A DNA stretch of 64,000 nucleotides from NCBI GenBank assembly GCA_963727635.1, contig CAVSHP010000021.1, forward strand, positions 186,001 through 250,000. Reading direction: 5' to 3'. Every line of letters begins with the position of its first letter. Within the stretch, counting starts at the first letter, position 1. Shown one piece after another: positions 36,510 to 45,204 of the stretch. The position numbers and the translations under genes are program-made. Source of the stretch: SZUA-36 sp963727635. Its GTDB lineage: Bacteria; Pseudomonadota; Gammaproteobacteria; Xanthomonadales; SZUA-36. The notes under the pieces are model-generated. The model saw only the letters and a program-made list of their open reading frames with translations, did not search any database and was not told the origin of the DNA.

Positions 36510-36794
36510 TCAGGCGAATACATAGCGGGAGTTTGTTTTGAATAGCGTATTGATCGTGACAGAACTGAAGGCCATGACACCGGCCGGGCAGGCGCCGCAA
36601 TGGGACATTGAATTACAGCCATCGGCTGGAACCGAAGGGTCATGATCACAACAATCCATGCCCTTGCCATGATCGTGATTCATGCCGTGGGAATCGTGAT
36701 GGGCGGTCTGCTGGGAATCATGCATATTGCACGACAAAACCCGCGCAGGCTGCGCCGCAAGCAATACAAAAATGGCCAGAAACACGTATTTCAT
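36510..36794 (-). CDS. Small secreted Cys/His/Met-rich protein heading the cus genes
   Basis: About 94 residues with a signal peptide (YVFLAIFVLLAAQPARVLS). The metal-rich mature part contains NMHDSQQTAHHDSHGMNHDH, MDCCDHD, CNSMSHCGACPAG and a hydrophobic tail. Six Cys, nine His and several Met suggest copper/silver binding in the periplasm. It lies 150 bases upstream of cusC on the same strand, and similar small proteins often precede cus operons. No named family assigned. Confidence 0.65.
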   Translation of the reverse strand: MKYVFLAIFVLLAAQPARVLSCNMHDSQQTAHHDSHGMNHDHGKGMDCCDHDPSVPADGCNSMSHCGACPAGVMAFSSVTINTLFKTNSRYVFA

Positions 36795-36842
36795 CGCACA
36801 ATCATACACCTGAACATTTATTCGAAGGTGACATAAATCATT

Positions 36843-37997
36843 TTAAAAGGCCCAGGCACTGCCAACGGTCAGGTAAATTGAGGTGTCTTCCGGGCCCCGT
36901 GCAATATCGACACCCGCCTGCAGACCGAGTTTCCTGGCCAGGCGGTAGCGAAATCCAAGACCGCCTGCAGCAACGGTCTGACCTTCGCCACGAAACTTCT
37001 TGATGGAGGTTGTTTTTCCGGCACCTCCGAAAAAGACCATTGACCAGCGTGGGGTGACACCCCATAAATATTCTGCTTCGGCCACCAGCACGCTTTTGCC
37101 CTGGTAACGCATGGCCGGGATGCCGCGCAGACTGACAAACGGATAGGAAAAATAAGGTACGTCGCCGTTTACGGTCTCGCCTACAAATCTGAGGCCCAGG
37201 CTGGAGTAGTCACCGAAGGGGGTGTAGTGAAACAGGTTGCCCTTGTAATGGTCGTAGTCGAAATCGCTACCCCAGGTTTTAGCGAAATTCCTGTATGAAA
37301 ATTTGGCCAGCATACCGCTTGAAGGTGTAAATATCGTGTTTGTACTGTCGTATACAACAAAGGCTGCGAGCCCGGCCAGGTCAAAACTGAATTGCGGGTC
37401 GGGCAGATCAGGCGGCAGGATTTCCCCCAGCCCGAACGTGTTATCCGCAGTGGTGTATATATAGTTAATACCCAACCACCAGTTCGATTCTTTCAGGCGG
37501 AATTGCCCTTGCTGGAATAGCAGTGTGCCATCGAGATTAAATTCGATACCTTGCTCCAGAAGTCTGTCATTACGACCGTCAAGATAGAAAGCCATATTGA
37601 CATTCATCTTGGCCAGTGCGCCGGTGTAGCGGATATGATCGTCTTTCCATACGCCCAAATGGCCAGCACCATACGCGTAGGTGCCATTTTCAGTTTTAGC
37701 CCCAAAACCCACGCTGATACTTGGCGGACCCTTGTGCGTGGTGCACTTCGGGATCCAGTTTCTTTGGCGCATGAAAATAGGCCACAGCAAGACCGAGACC
37801 AAAGCCGACCGCGGGTTCGGTAATGATGATCGGTACCGGCAGAAAACCCTTGGCGCTGGCCAGGTAGGCGCTTGCGTCAAGTTGTCCGTCATGCGGATCG
37901 ATCAGGATTTCAGGAAGCCAGCCCGACCAGGTCGCGGGCGACCACAGGCCAAGCCAATAAGCAGGACGGTTAACAATCCATTTTGCTTTGATTTCAT
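36843..37997 (-). CDS. BamA/TamA-like outer-membrane beta-barrel protein (frameshifted N-terminus)
   Basis: About 385 residues. ATG at 37997 begins KSKQNGLLTVLLIGLACG (signal peptide). The frame changes near 37925 and again around 37800-37740, then runs clean. The C-terminal half shows alternating amphipathic strands (GTYAYGAGHLGVWKDDHIRYTG, LGLRFVGETVNGDVPYFSYP), the loop SLRGIPAMRYQGKSVLVAEAEYLW and a terminal Phe (SAWAF), typical of the bacterial surface antigen (D15) barrel without POTRA domains. Such barrels are widespread and uncharacterised. It precedes the Cys/His protein by about 48 bases and may be in the cus transcript. Confidence 0.68.
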
Positions 37998-38128
37998 TTT
38001 TATATTCTTGTGTTAACAGGCCTTTTCAGGCGCCCGGTCGGGTTCAGGTCACGGTTAACCTGTCCAGCAAATATTGGCGTATATTCCAGAGTGAATTTTA
38101 ACCTTTGTACCAGGCGTTTGTTGAAAAT

Positions 38129-38887
38129 TTATTTACGCTTTCCATTGCGCTTGCCCCGCATCCATAGAATAAATCCGCTGATTGCGAGAAAGCCCAATGC
38201 CAAAGCCAGCAGGTCGTAAACAAGAATACCGATTGGTCCGAAAATGCGTCCGCTATGCAGATCCAACAGCACTCGCTCCAGGCTCAGCCCATCGCCACGA
38301 TACTGCCGCGTGATGGCCTGCAGTAGGGCGTCAGGTACGGGTGTTGGAAGTGACCAATGCTGTGTGGAAATGTCATCTCCGGCTCGCTGCCAGTTCAGCA
38401 ATTGCGCGTCAGCCAGCCACAACCGGCCCGCGGACTTCACCAGTACAGTGCCATTTTCATCCAGGCCCAGTGACTCAATCGGCGCCATGCCGATGGGCTC
38501 CCAGGGCAGTCTTTCGATCAGGGATCCATCCAGATCAAGCAACAGCAATTCGTCCCTGCCCGCAGCAATCAACAGTTCACCGGTGGATACTGCTCCCACG
38601 CCGTCAGAGATGGTCGCTACGGACCGGTCATCCAGGTATAACTGCGAGCCGGTAAAACTCAGTCGCATATCGCCAACCACAAAGCTGTTAATGTTCTCCG
38701 GACCGGCAAATCCGTACCAGCCAAGCAGAAACGGTCCGGATACCTGCCGCTGGTCAAGACCAAGCCCGTTTGAATGGTTGATTGCCAGGCCGCTGAGCAC
38801 CATGAATATTACAAAAATCGCGGCAAAGACACCCAGTGTCCGGTGAATGCGGCGCATTGAGGATGCCGGGCGCTTTTTACGAGCCAT
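38129..38887 (-). CDS. PepSY-associated membrane protein
   Basis: 252 residues with one N-terminal (IHRTLGVFAAIFVIFMVLSGLAINH) and one C-terminal (GILVYDLLALALGFLAISGFILWMR) membrane helix enclosing a periplasmic domain. H-R-x-L-G and the GLAINH and G-x-I-LWM contexts are typical of PepSY-TM proteins, which may carry haem in the membrane pair. The start overlaps the FMN-binding gene by 11 bases. PepSY-TM proteins are proposed to pass electrons across the inner membrane to periplasmic flavoproteins. Confidence 0.8.
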   Translation of the reverse strand: MARKKRPASSMRRIHRTLGVFAAIFVIFMVLSGLAINHSNGLGLDQRQVSGPFLLGWYGFAGPENINSFVVGDMRLSFTGSQLYLDDRSVATISDGVGAVSTGELLIAAGRDELLLLDLDGSLIERLPWEPIGMAPIESLGLDENGTVLVKSAGRLWLADAQLLNWQRAGDDISTQHWSLPTPVPDALLQAITRQYRGDGLSLERVLLDLHSGRIFGPIGILVYDLLALALGFLAISGFILWMRGKRNGKRK

Positions 38888-39413
38888 CGTCGCAACCGCT
38901 CTCGGCGTGCAGAAAAAGTGCCATGCCTGCCAGTCGGGTCAGGGCCTGCACGGATAATGTCGCGCCCGAAATACCATCAATGCTGACGTTGAGATGATTG
39001 TTGTCTTCCAATCCGGCATCATTGAACTGGTCGGTAAAGGCGGGTGCAATAACTTCTCCACCCCGGCTTTCACGATAGGTCAGAACACGCAGGTTCCTGA
39101 TGTAATTCCTTTCGATGATGATACCCACGGTGATGGGCAAGTCCTTGCCGATCTCATCGAGCATCCAGGCGGACCGTCCGTCACGGCACCAGTATCTTAA
39201 ACGCAGGGCGGCGTAGTCATGACCCAGCAGTTGCCGGACAGCCGATTTTCTTTCACCGCTGAGCCAGAGGATGCCGGGCTCGGGTGGCGATCCGGAAAAT
39301 GCACGGGAGAGGAATTCCGGCTGGGTCTCATAGACCGAGGCGGGGAAAACCGGTGCCGGCAACGACAGGCTCATAAGCAGTAAAAAAGATAGCGTTCGCC
39401 GCGTGGTTGGCAT
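38877..39413 (-). CDS. Periplasmic FMN-binding (flavinylated) protein
   Basis: 178 residues with a signal peptide (LSFLLLMSLSLPAPVFPA). The C-terminal FMN_bind domain has SGAT at residues 149-152, where FMN is covalently attached to the Thr by ApbE in RnfG/NqrC-type domains. The flanking FTDQFNDAGLEDNN and LTYRESRGGEV are characteristic. It would act as a periplasmic one- or two-electron carrier. The gene begins three bases after the porin stop and overlaps the PepSY gene, so the three form one transcript. No apbE in the window. Confidence 0.85.
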   Translation of the reverse strand: MPTTRRTLSFLLLMSLSLPAPVFPASVYETQPEFLSRAFSGSPPEPGILWLSGERKSAVRQLLGHDYAALRLRYWCRDGRSAWMLDEIGKDLPITVGIIIERNYIRNLRVLTYRESRGGEVIAPAFTDQFNDAGLEDNNHLNVSIDGISGATLSVQALTRLAGMALFLHAESGCDDGS

Positions 39414-39415
39414 GG

Positions 39416-40661
39416 TTAAAAACTGTAACCCAGTCCCAGGTCAAAGCCGGTGAAGTCACGGCCGCTCTCACCATCGAGGTCATGACTGCGATCACGATAA
39501 TCAAATTTGACCACGACATTTTTTGCCGGCCACCAATTCAGTCCAAGCTCCCACTGGTTGAACCGATCCGAGGTGCGTGTCGCATCGACGTTTTCATATC
39601 TCGTATAAAAGCCGACGCTGTCGTTCAGGCGATAGCTGGGTTCTACGTACCAACCGGTCTGGGTTTCCGCGCCTGCTGCCTCGACCGCGTAGCCGGTGAA
39701 ATCCCAGCGTGCATAGAGCGCACGCAGACCGAAACCGTTGCGCTGGTAATCGATATGGGCTTCCACCAGCGTGCCGCTGTCGAGACCGTCGTTTGCGACC
39801 TGGGACGGATCAAACTGGTACTGGACCGTTACCGCGGCCTGCAGACCGGGAACTCCGAGGTAGCGTAAACGGCCGGTGATCGCGCCATCGCTGGCGTTTG
39901 CCTCGGCGACATTTTGCCGGCCGCTGCGAACCCTGAAGGCATCAGGGCCGGTGGTCGGAATCTTCAGACCGGATGTGTAGGCCAGATCCCAGTTCCAGCC
40001 CGAACCGAAACGGCCGTTGAGTCCGGCACCGCCTTCCCACCAGGTGCTCGGTATAATGATGTTCTCGACATCATTGCGCTCCACGCCATAAAAGGTCGTT
40101 GGTTCATGGGTTTCGTTGATGATGCCCACGGGGACCAGGAACAGACCTGCCTTGGCATAAAGATCCTGGCGCAGGTCAAATTCAACGTACGCCTGTTCGA
40201 TTTCCACTTCACCGGGCGTGTCGCCGCCGGAGTCTGCGACAAAGGCGTGTTCGACTTCAACCTCCGAGTAAAAACGTGTCCTGTCATTGAATTCATGACC
40301 GAAAAAAAGCACGAAACGATGAAAATCGATCATCTCGACATCCCTGGAGGGATCGTCGGCGTTGAGGTTGTTGTAATGCAATTCGCCGTATCCGCCAATC
40401 TTTGTCCTGCTGGTTTCGGTGACCTGTGGTAAACCCGCCTCCATCACTTCGGCAACTGCTTCGACCCTGGCATCGGTTTGCAGTGGTTTTCTCCTGGGTT
40501 TGCGCAAGCTGACGCTTCAGTTCGTCGATCTGCTGCTGCATGGATTCCATTTTGGCGAGCAACTCGGCATTGCTCACATCGGCCTGGCTGGATGGTGTGT
40601 TGAGTAAAAACACCAGCGCGATCGTGGTTATTATCGTCCCCGTTTTATTGATGATACGCAT
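39416..40661 (-). CDS. Outer-membrane porin of the OprO/P-like type (one frameshift)
   Basis: About 415 residues from ATG at 40661. A signal peptide (IITTIALVFLLNTPSSQA) precedes a short coiled coil (LLAKMESMQQQIDELKRQLA), which trimerises such porins. After a frame change near 40490 the barrel runs clean from TKIGGYGELHYNNLN to the terminal LGLGYSF. Features such as FVLFFGHEFNDRTRFYSEVEVEHAF and FYGVERNDVENIIIPSTWWEGG fit phosphate-selective-like or iron-regulated porins. A Fur-box-like site lies about 55 bases upstream, so expression probably rises in iron limitation. First gene of the porin-FMN-PepSY operon. Confidence 0.78.
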
Positions 40662-40715
40662 TTGTCCTGGCCTCTTTGCTTGCTCTGAAAAAATCGGAAT
40701 TGCGATCTTAATGCA

Positions 40716-40734
40716 AATGAGAATGATTCTCAAT
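40716..40734 (-). promoter_or_regulatory. Fur box upstream of the porin operon
   Basis: AATGAGAATGATTCTCAAT is a near-perfect palindromic 19-mer matching the Fur 7-1-7 pattern (NATAATGATAATCATTATC-type with GAGAAT half sites). It sits about 55 bases before the porin start, a typical operator position. Confidence 0.75.
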
Positions 40735-40954
40735 AAGATTTAGGAGAATATTTGCCTGGGCTGTATCGAGATCAGTAAACAGCCTGAATTTGGCGCATCG
40801 AAAGGTGTGCGTGGATTCAGTAAACGAAAATGCGGGTTACAAAAGGAGGTGGCAGATCTGCCGCATACCCGCAAACAGAAAATTACCAGGCACGCAAAGA
40901 TAGCGATAAATGCCGTTTACCGGCAAAAATCGTAAACGAACACGGTCCCGGAAA

Positions 40955-41392
40955 TCAGGTCTCGCGAACAGGAACTACGAGTACAGGCAATTTTGATTTG
41001 CGGATGATACCGGCCGAGTAACTGCCGATCAGGACATCATAGACCGCGGCGTGCCCGTGCGTGCCGACCACGATCAAGCCCGCCCCCAGCCTGTCGGCTT
41101 CCTTGAGCGTGGTCTCCACGGCGGGGCCGCGCAACATCAACGCAGAGGCATCCAGACCGTCATCCTGGAGTTTATCCACCAGTGCCTGCACAGCGTTGTA
41201 CTCGACCGGGAAATCCAGGGCGACCTTGTCGTGTTGAGCTTCGGGAGTGGCGGCAAAGGACGCGTAATCGGGTTCAGACTCAATAACATGCAGTACGTAA
41301 ACACTGACCCCGGTGAGTTCAGCGACGCCGTGTGCGGCTTCTATGATTTTGGCGGATGCGGGTGAAAGGTCAACAGCGACGATGATGTTCAT
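40955..41392 (-). CDS. Universal stress protein, UspA family
   Basis: 145 residues from MNIIVAVDLSPASAKIIEAA; GGAGGA five bases upstream fixes the start over a longer frame. The nucleotide-binding motif G-x2-G-x9-G-S is present (GTHGHAAVYDVLIGSYS), so it is probably an ATP-binding UspA-like member rather than a UspFG type. Small cytosolic stress protein with no catalytic assignment. It lies about 220 bases upstream of the Fur box on the same strand. Confidence 0.9.
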   Translation of the reverse strand: MNIIVAVDLSPASAKIIEAAHGVAELTGVSVYVLHVIESEPDYASFAATPEAQHDKVALDFPVEYNAVQALVDKLQDDGLDASALMLRGPAVETTLKEADRLGAGLIVVGTHGHAAVYDVLIGSYSAGIIRKSKLPVLVVPVRET

Positions 41393-41698
41393 AAACGTCC
41401 TCCATCCTGAATTTCTCACTATACGGAAAGTGTAGTCCTGTCACGCACCATTGCTCAAGCGTTACTGCCAGGGATCGGCAAATGATGAGTTTGGCTTGTG
41501 CGCCGGGTGCGAAATACTCAATCCAGACCTGAATTCCATGACCGGCTAAACGTTCCTGGATCATTGCCTGTCGATTGGATTGGACTTTGACAGACAGGGA
41601 TTCTATTCTTAGTGCGCGCGTTTTTTACGATCTTTTAATATAGTGTCAGATGCGTACCGCTTACACGCAGGGGAAGCGGGCCTGAACGGGAGAATCTC

Positions 41699-43321
41699 AT
41701 TTCAAACTTTATTGCAGAACTGCGCCGCCGCCGTGTATTCCGGGTTATCGTTCTGTATGCCGTTGCCGGCTGGATCGTAATCGAAGTCACGTCAACCGTG
41801 CTGCCCGGTCTCAACCTGCCGGACTGGACCACGACGCTGGTGATCCTGCTGGTCGCACTGGGATTTGTGATCGCAATCATGTTGGCCTGGGCTTTTGATA
41901 TCGGACCCGACGGCATCCAGCGGACACCGGCCATTGGTGATGAAAATGATAAATCCGATGCCGTAACGCCTGGAGCTTCGACGCCGGCACCGGCCGTTCA
42001 TGACAAAACACCGGCGGACACCAGTGATCGAAAATCCATCGCCGTATTGCCGTTTGTAAATATGAGTGGTGATGCCGAGAACGAATATTTCAGCGATGGC
42101 ATTGCCGAGGAAATTCTCAATCTGCTGGTCAAGCTGCCACAGCTCAAGGTCGCTTCCAGGACATCCTCGTTCATTTTCAAGGGCAAGGTAGCGAACATAC
42201 CGACCGTGGCCACCGAACTGGGCGTCAACACCGTGCTTGAAGGCAGCGTGCGACGCGCGGGTGACCGGGTACGCATCACCGCGCAGCTGATCGAGGCCAA
42301 AACCGACTCGCACCTGTGGTCGGAAACCTATGATCGTGAGATGAAGGATGTATTCGCCATCCAGGATGATATTGCACAGAGTATTGTCAACGCGCTGGAA
42401 GTGACACTGTCACCCAAGGAACGTCGTTCGATCCAGTACGTGGCGACCTCCGATGCGCGTGCTTTCGACTTCTATCTGCGTGGCCGCAACTACATGTACA
42501 CGATGACACGCCGGGATTATGAGCACGCCATTCGCATGTTCGAACAGGCCATCAACGTCGATGCAAAATACGCGCTGGCCTATGCCGGTATCGCCGATGC
42601 CTATTCGCATCTATATCGCTATGCCGATGCCACGCAAAAAAATGTCAGGAAATCGGTTGAGGCCAGTGAGAAAGCCATCGTACTGGATCCGGACTCGGGT
42701 GAGGCACATGCCTCGCGTGGCTTGTCACTGTTTATCAGCGGGCAATTCGAGCAGTCCAAAACGGAGTTTGCGCGGGCGATCGAACTGAATCCCAATCTGT
42801 TCGATGCGTATTACTATTACGGCCTGGCCTGTTCCTCAAATGCCGACTTTGAGACCGCTGAAAAAATGTATCTGAAAGCGATGGAGGTCAATCCCTCCGA
42901 TTACCAGTCACCGTTGTTTCTCGCCCAGGCTTACACTTCGATGGGTCGCAAGCACGACGAAATGCGGGTCAGGCTGGGTGCACTGGATACGATACAGCGG
43001 CATCTCGAAATGAACCCGCATGACACAAGGGCCCTGTACTTCGGCGCCCAGAACCTGGTGCTCGTCGGTGAAAATGAAAAAGGCAAGGAACTGGCCGAAC
43101 GCGCACTGGGCCAGGACCAGGATGAACCTGTCGTTTTATACAATGTTGCCTGTTTTTACGCCTTGCAGGGTGATCATGACCGCTGTATCGAACTGCTGAC
43201 AAAGGCCATCGACCAGGGCTGGGGAGACCGGGAATGGCTCGAGACGGACAGTGACCTCAATGCACTGCGCAAAGATGAGCGTTTCAAGGATCTGCTGGCG
43301 CGGATCGACAATACAAAATGA
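41699..43321 (+). CDS. Membrane TolB-like/TPR protein, first of a tandem pair
   Basis: About 540 residues if read from ATT at 41699 (GGGAGA six bases upstream); the first GTG start gives 507. Reading ISNFIAELRRRRVFRVIVLYAVAGWIVIEV, the usual N-terminus of this family appears only from ATT. Two N-terminal hydrophobic helices (about 14-32, 41-62) precede a TolB/FlgO-like domain (KSIAVLPFVNMSGDAENEYFSDGIAEEI...VLEGSVRRAGDRVRITAQLI...SETYDREMKDVFAIQDDIAQSI) and then TPRs to the end. The domain is seen in CadC-like and cyclase-associated proteins; no cyclase domain is present. It probably acts as a scaffold. The stop overlaps the next start (ATGA). Confidence 0.8.
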   Translation: MSNFIAELRRRRVFRVIVLYAVAGWIVIEVTSTVLPGLNLPDWTTTLVILLVALGFVIAIMLAWAFDIGPDGIQRTPAIGDENDKSDAVTPGASTPAPAVHDKTPADTSDRKSIAVLPFVNMSGDAENEYFSDGIAEEILNLLVKLPQLKVASRTSSFIFKGKVANIPTVATELGVNTVLEGSVRRAGDRVRITAQLIEAKTDSHLWSETYDREMKDVFAIQDDIAQSIVNALEVTLSPKERRSIQYVATSDARAFDFYLRGRNYMYTMTRRDYEHAIRMFEQAINVDAKYALAYAGIADAYSHLYRYADATQKNVRKSVEASEKAIVLDPDSGEAHASRGLSLFISGQFEQSKTEFARAIELNPNLFDAYYYYGLACSSNADFETAEKMYLKAMEVNPSDYQSPLFLAQAYTSMGRKHDEMRVRLGALDTIQRHLEMNPHDTRALYFGAQNLVLVGENEKGKELAERALGQDQDEPVVLYNVACFYALQGDHDRCIELLTKAIDQGWGDREWLETDSDLNALRKDERFKDLLARIDNTK

Positions 43322-44961
43322 CTGAAGATCCAACAACTCAAACCGGGCTGGGCCGCCTGTTCTCGGAATTAAAGCGGCGCAGGGTGACCCGCGTCATCGT
43401 CCTGTACGCGATTGCGGGGTGGGTTGTCATCGAAGTCGCCTCCACGGTATTGCCAAATCTGAACCTGCCCGCGTGGACCGTCACGCTGGTCACCGTGCTG
43501 GTTGTGCTGGGTTTTATCATCGCCATCATTCTGGCATGGGCTTTTGATATCGGTCCCGGCGGTATCCACCGCACAGCGGACTTGCCTTCGCCCGCTAACG
43601 CCGCAGGTGCCGTGCCAACCGATAAACAAGCGGCGAAGCCGGCGCGTACCAACGAAACGCAGGCAGAAGCCACTGACCTGAAGTCGATCGCGGTTTTGCC
43701 ATTTGTAAACATGAGCGGTGATGCTGAAAACGAATACTTCAGCGACGGTATCTCCGAGGAAATTCTCAACCTGCTGGTCAAGTTGCCGACCTTGCGAGTG
43801 GCCTCACGGACCTCTTCGTTTGCCTTCAAGGGCAAGGACTTTGATATACCGGAAGTCGCCCGGCGTCTGAACGTTGCCACGGTGCTCGAGGGCAGCGTGC
43901 GCCGCGCCGGTGACAGGGTGCGGATCACCGGCCAGTTGATCGAGACATCGACGGATTCCCACCTCTGGTCTGAAACCTATGACCGCGAGATGAAGGACGT
44001 TTTTGCAATCCAGGACGATATTGCGCAAAGCATCGTCGCCGCCTTGCAGATGAAGCTGACACCCAGGGACCGGCGGGCGTTGCAATACGTGGCAACATCA
44101 AACCCGGAGGCTTACGATTACTACCTGAAGGGCCGGAAATACATGTACGCCATGTCCTCCCGGAATTTCGAGCACGCCATCCAGATGTATCACAAGGCCA
44201 TCGAACTGGATTCGAATTACGCCATTGCCTACGCGGGCATGGCGGATACCTATTCGCAGATGTTCCGTTTTGTCGATGCGTCGCCTGAAAATGCTGCAAG
44301 GGCGCTTGAAGCAAGCGCACACGCCGTCGAACTCGATCCGGATTCCGCCGAGGCGCATGCCTCCCGCGGGTTGTCCCTGTTTATCAATGAAAAATACCAG
44401 GAGGCCGAGCGGCATTTTGAAACGGCAGGCCTGTTAAACCCGAAACTGTTCGAATCCTATTTCTTTTATGCTTTGAGCTGCAGTTCACAGGGCCAGTACG
44501 AAAAGGCCGCGCGTCTGTTTGTGCAGGCGTCCGAAATGAGCCCGGCGGACTACCAGTCCCCCAGTTTTCTTGCATTGGCGTATACCGCGCTCGGACGCAA
44601 GGAGGATGCGGCCAGGGCGCGCCACCGAACCATCGAGTTGATCGAGCAGCACCTCGATATGAATCCCGATGACACAAGGGCGTTGTATATTGGCGCCGCC
44701 AACCTGTCGTCTCTGGGTGACTCCAAGCGCGCGATGGACTGGGCCGAGCGGGCCTATGATGCCGGCCGCGAGGAACCGATGGTGCTGTACAACGTGGCCT
44801 GCACGTATGCGCTTCTGGGTGAATCCGAGCGCGCAATGGAATTGCTGGAAAAGGCTGTCAGCCTGGGTTGGGGCGACCGCGCCTGGCTTGAGACCGACAG
44901 CGATCTGGATTCGTTGAGAGATATCCCCAGGTTCAAATTCCTGCTCAAGCGGATCCACTGA
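43318..44961 (+). CDS. Membrane TolB-like/TPR protein, second of a tandem pair
   Basis: 547 residues, ATG at 43318 inside the previous stop. It has the same architecture as its neighbour: LGRLFSELKRRRVTRVIVLYAIAGWVVIEVASTVLPNLNLPAW, two helices, a TolB/FlgO-like domain (KSIAVLPFVNMSGDAENEYFSDGISEEILNLLVKLPTLRV), then TPRs with LAYTALGRKEDAARARHRTIELIEQHLDMNPDDTRALYIG near the C-terminus. The two proteins are clear paralogues differing mainly in the linker (about 90-115) and TPR sequence. Translational coupling suggests a 1:1 complex. Function unknown. No frameshift in either gene. Confidence 0.85.
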   Translation: MTEDPTTQTGLGRLFSELKRRRVTRVIVLYAIAGWVVIEVASTVLPNLNLPAWTVTLVTVLVVLGFIIAIILAWAFDIGPGGIHRTADLPSPANAAGAVPTDKQAAKPARTNETQAEATDLKSIAVLPFVNMSGDAENEYFSDGISEEILNLLVKLPTLRVASRTSSFAFKGKDFDIPEVARRLNVATVLEGSVRRAGDRVRITGQLIETSTDSHLWSETYDREMKDVFAIQDDIAQSIVAALQMKLTPRDRRALQYVATSNPEAYDYYLKGRKYMYAMSSRNFEHAIQMYHKAIELDSNYAIAYAGMADTYSQMFRFVDASPENAARALEASAHAVELDPDSAEAHASRGLSLFINEKYQEAERHFETAGLLNPKLFESYFFYALSCSSQGQYEKAARLFVQASEMSPADYQSPSFLALAYTALGRKEDAARARHRTIELIEQHLDMNPDDTRALYIGAANLSSLGDSKRAMDWAERAYDAGREEPMVLYNVACTYALLGESERAMELLEKAVSLGWGDRAWLETDSDLDSLRDIPRFKFLLKRIH

Positions 44962-45094
44962 CGACCCACGCGGATAACGCTGTTGACGGCGTTGTTTTCC
45001 GCTTCCTGATTTTCTTTTTTCTCCATGCCGGTTCGTTTTACCGCCGCCTCAAAACATATCGCCGCAATACATGACTTTGGTCACAACCAAACAA

Positions 45095-45106
45095 AGTGTT
45101 AACACT
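45095..45106. promoter_or_regulatory. Palindrome upstream of the RND operon
   Basis: AGTGTTAACACT is a perfect 12-base palindrome about 100 bases before the RND permease start, a reasonable position for a repressor site. No regulator gene lies next to it, so the binding protein is unknown. Confidence 0.3.
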
Positions 45107-45204
45107 CTAATCTCCCCAATAAGAATCATGGATTGGTAACGTTCGCGCTTTTTTGCGCGTCCAATCTTGAAATAGAGAAAATTTGAGGGAGTGTCCGAAA
45201 GCCG

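Noticed and set aside
41699..44961. Annotating the TolB/TPR genes as adenylate cyclases, as some automatic pipelines do
   Set aside because: Neither protein contains a cyclase catalytic domain. Only the TolB-like and TPR parts are shared with cyclase-associated proteins.
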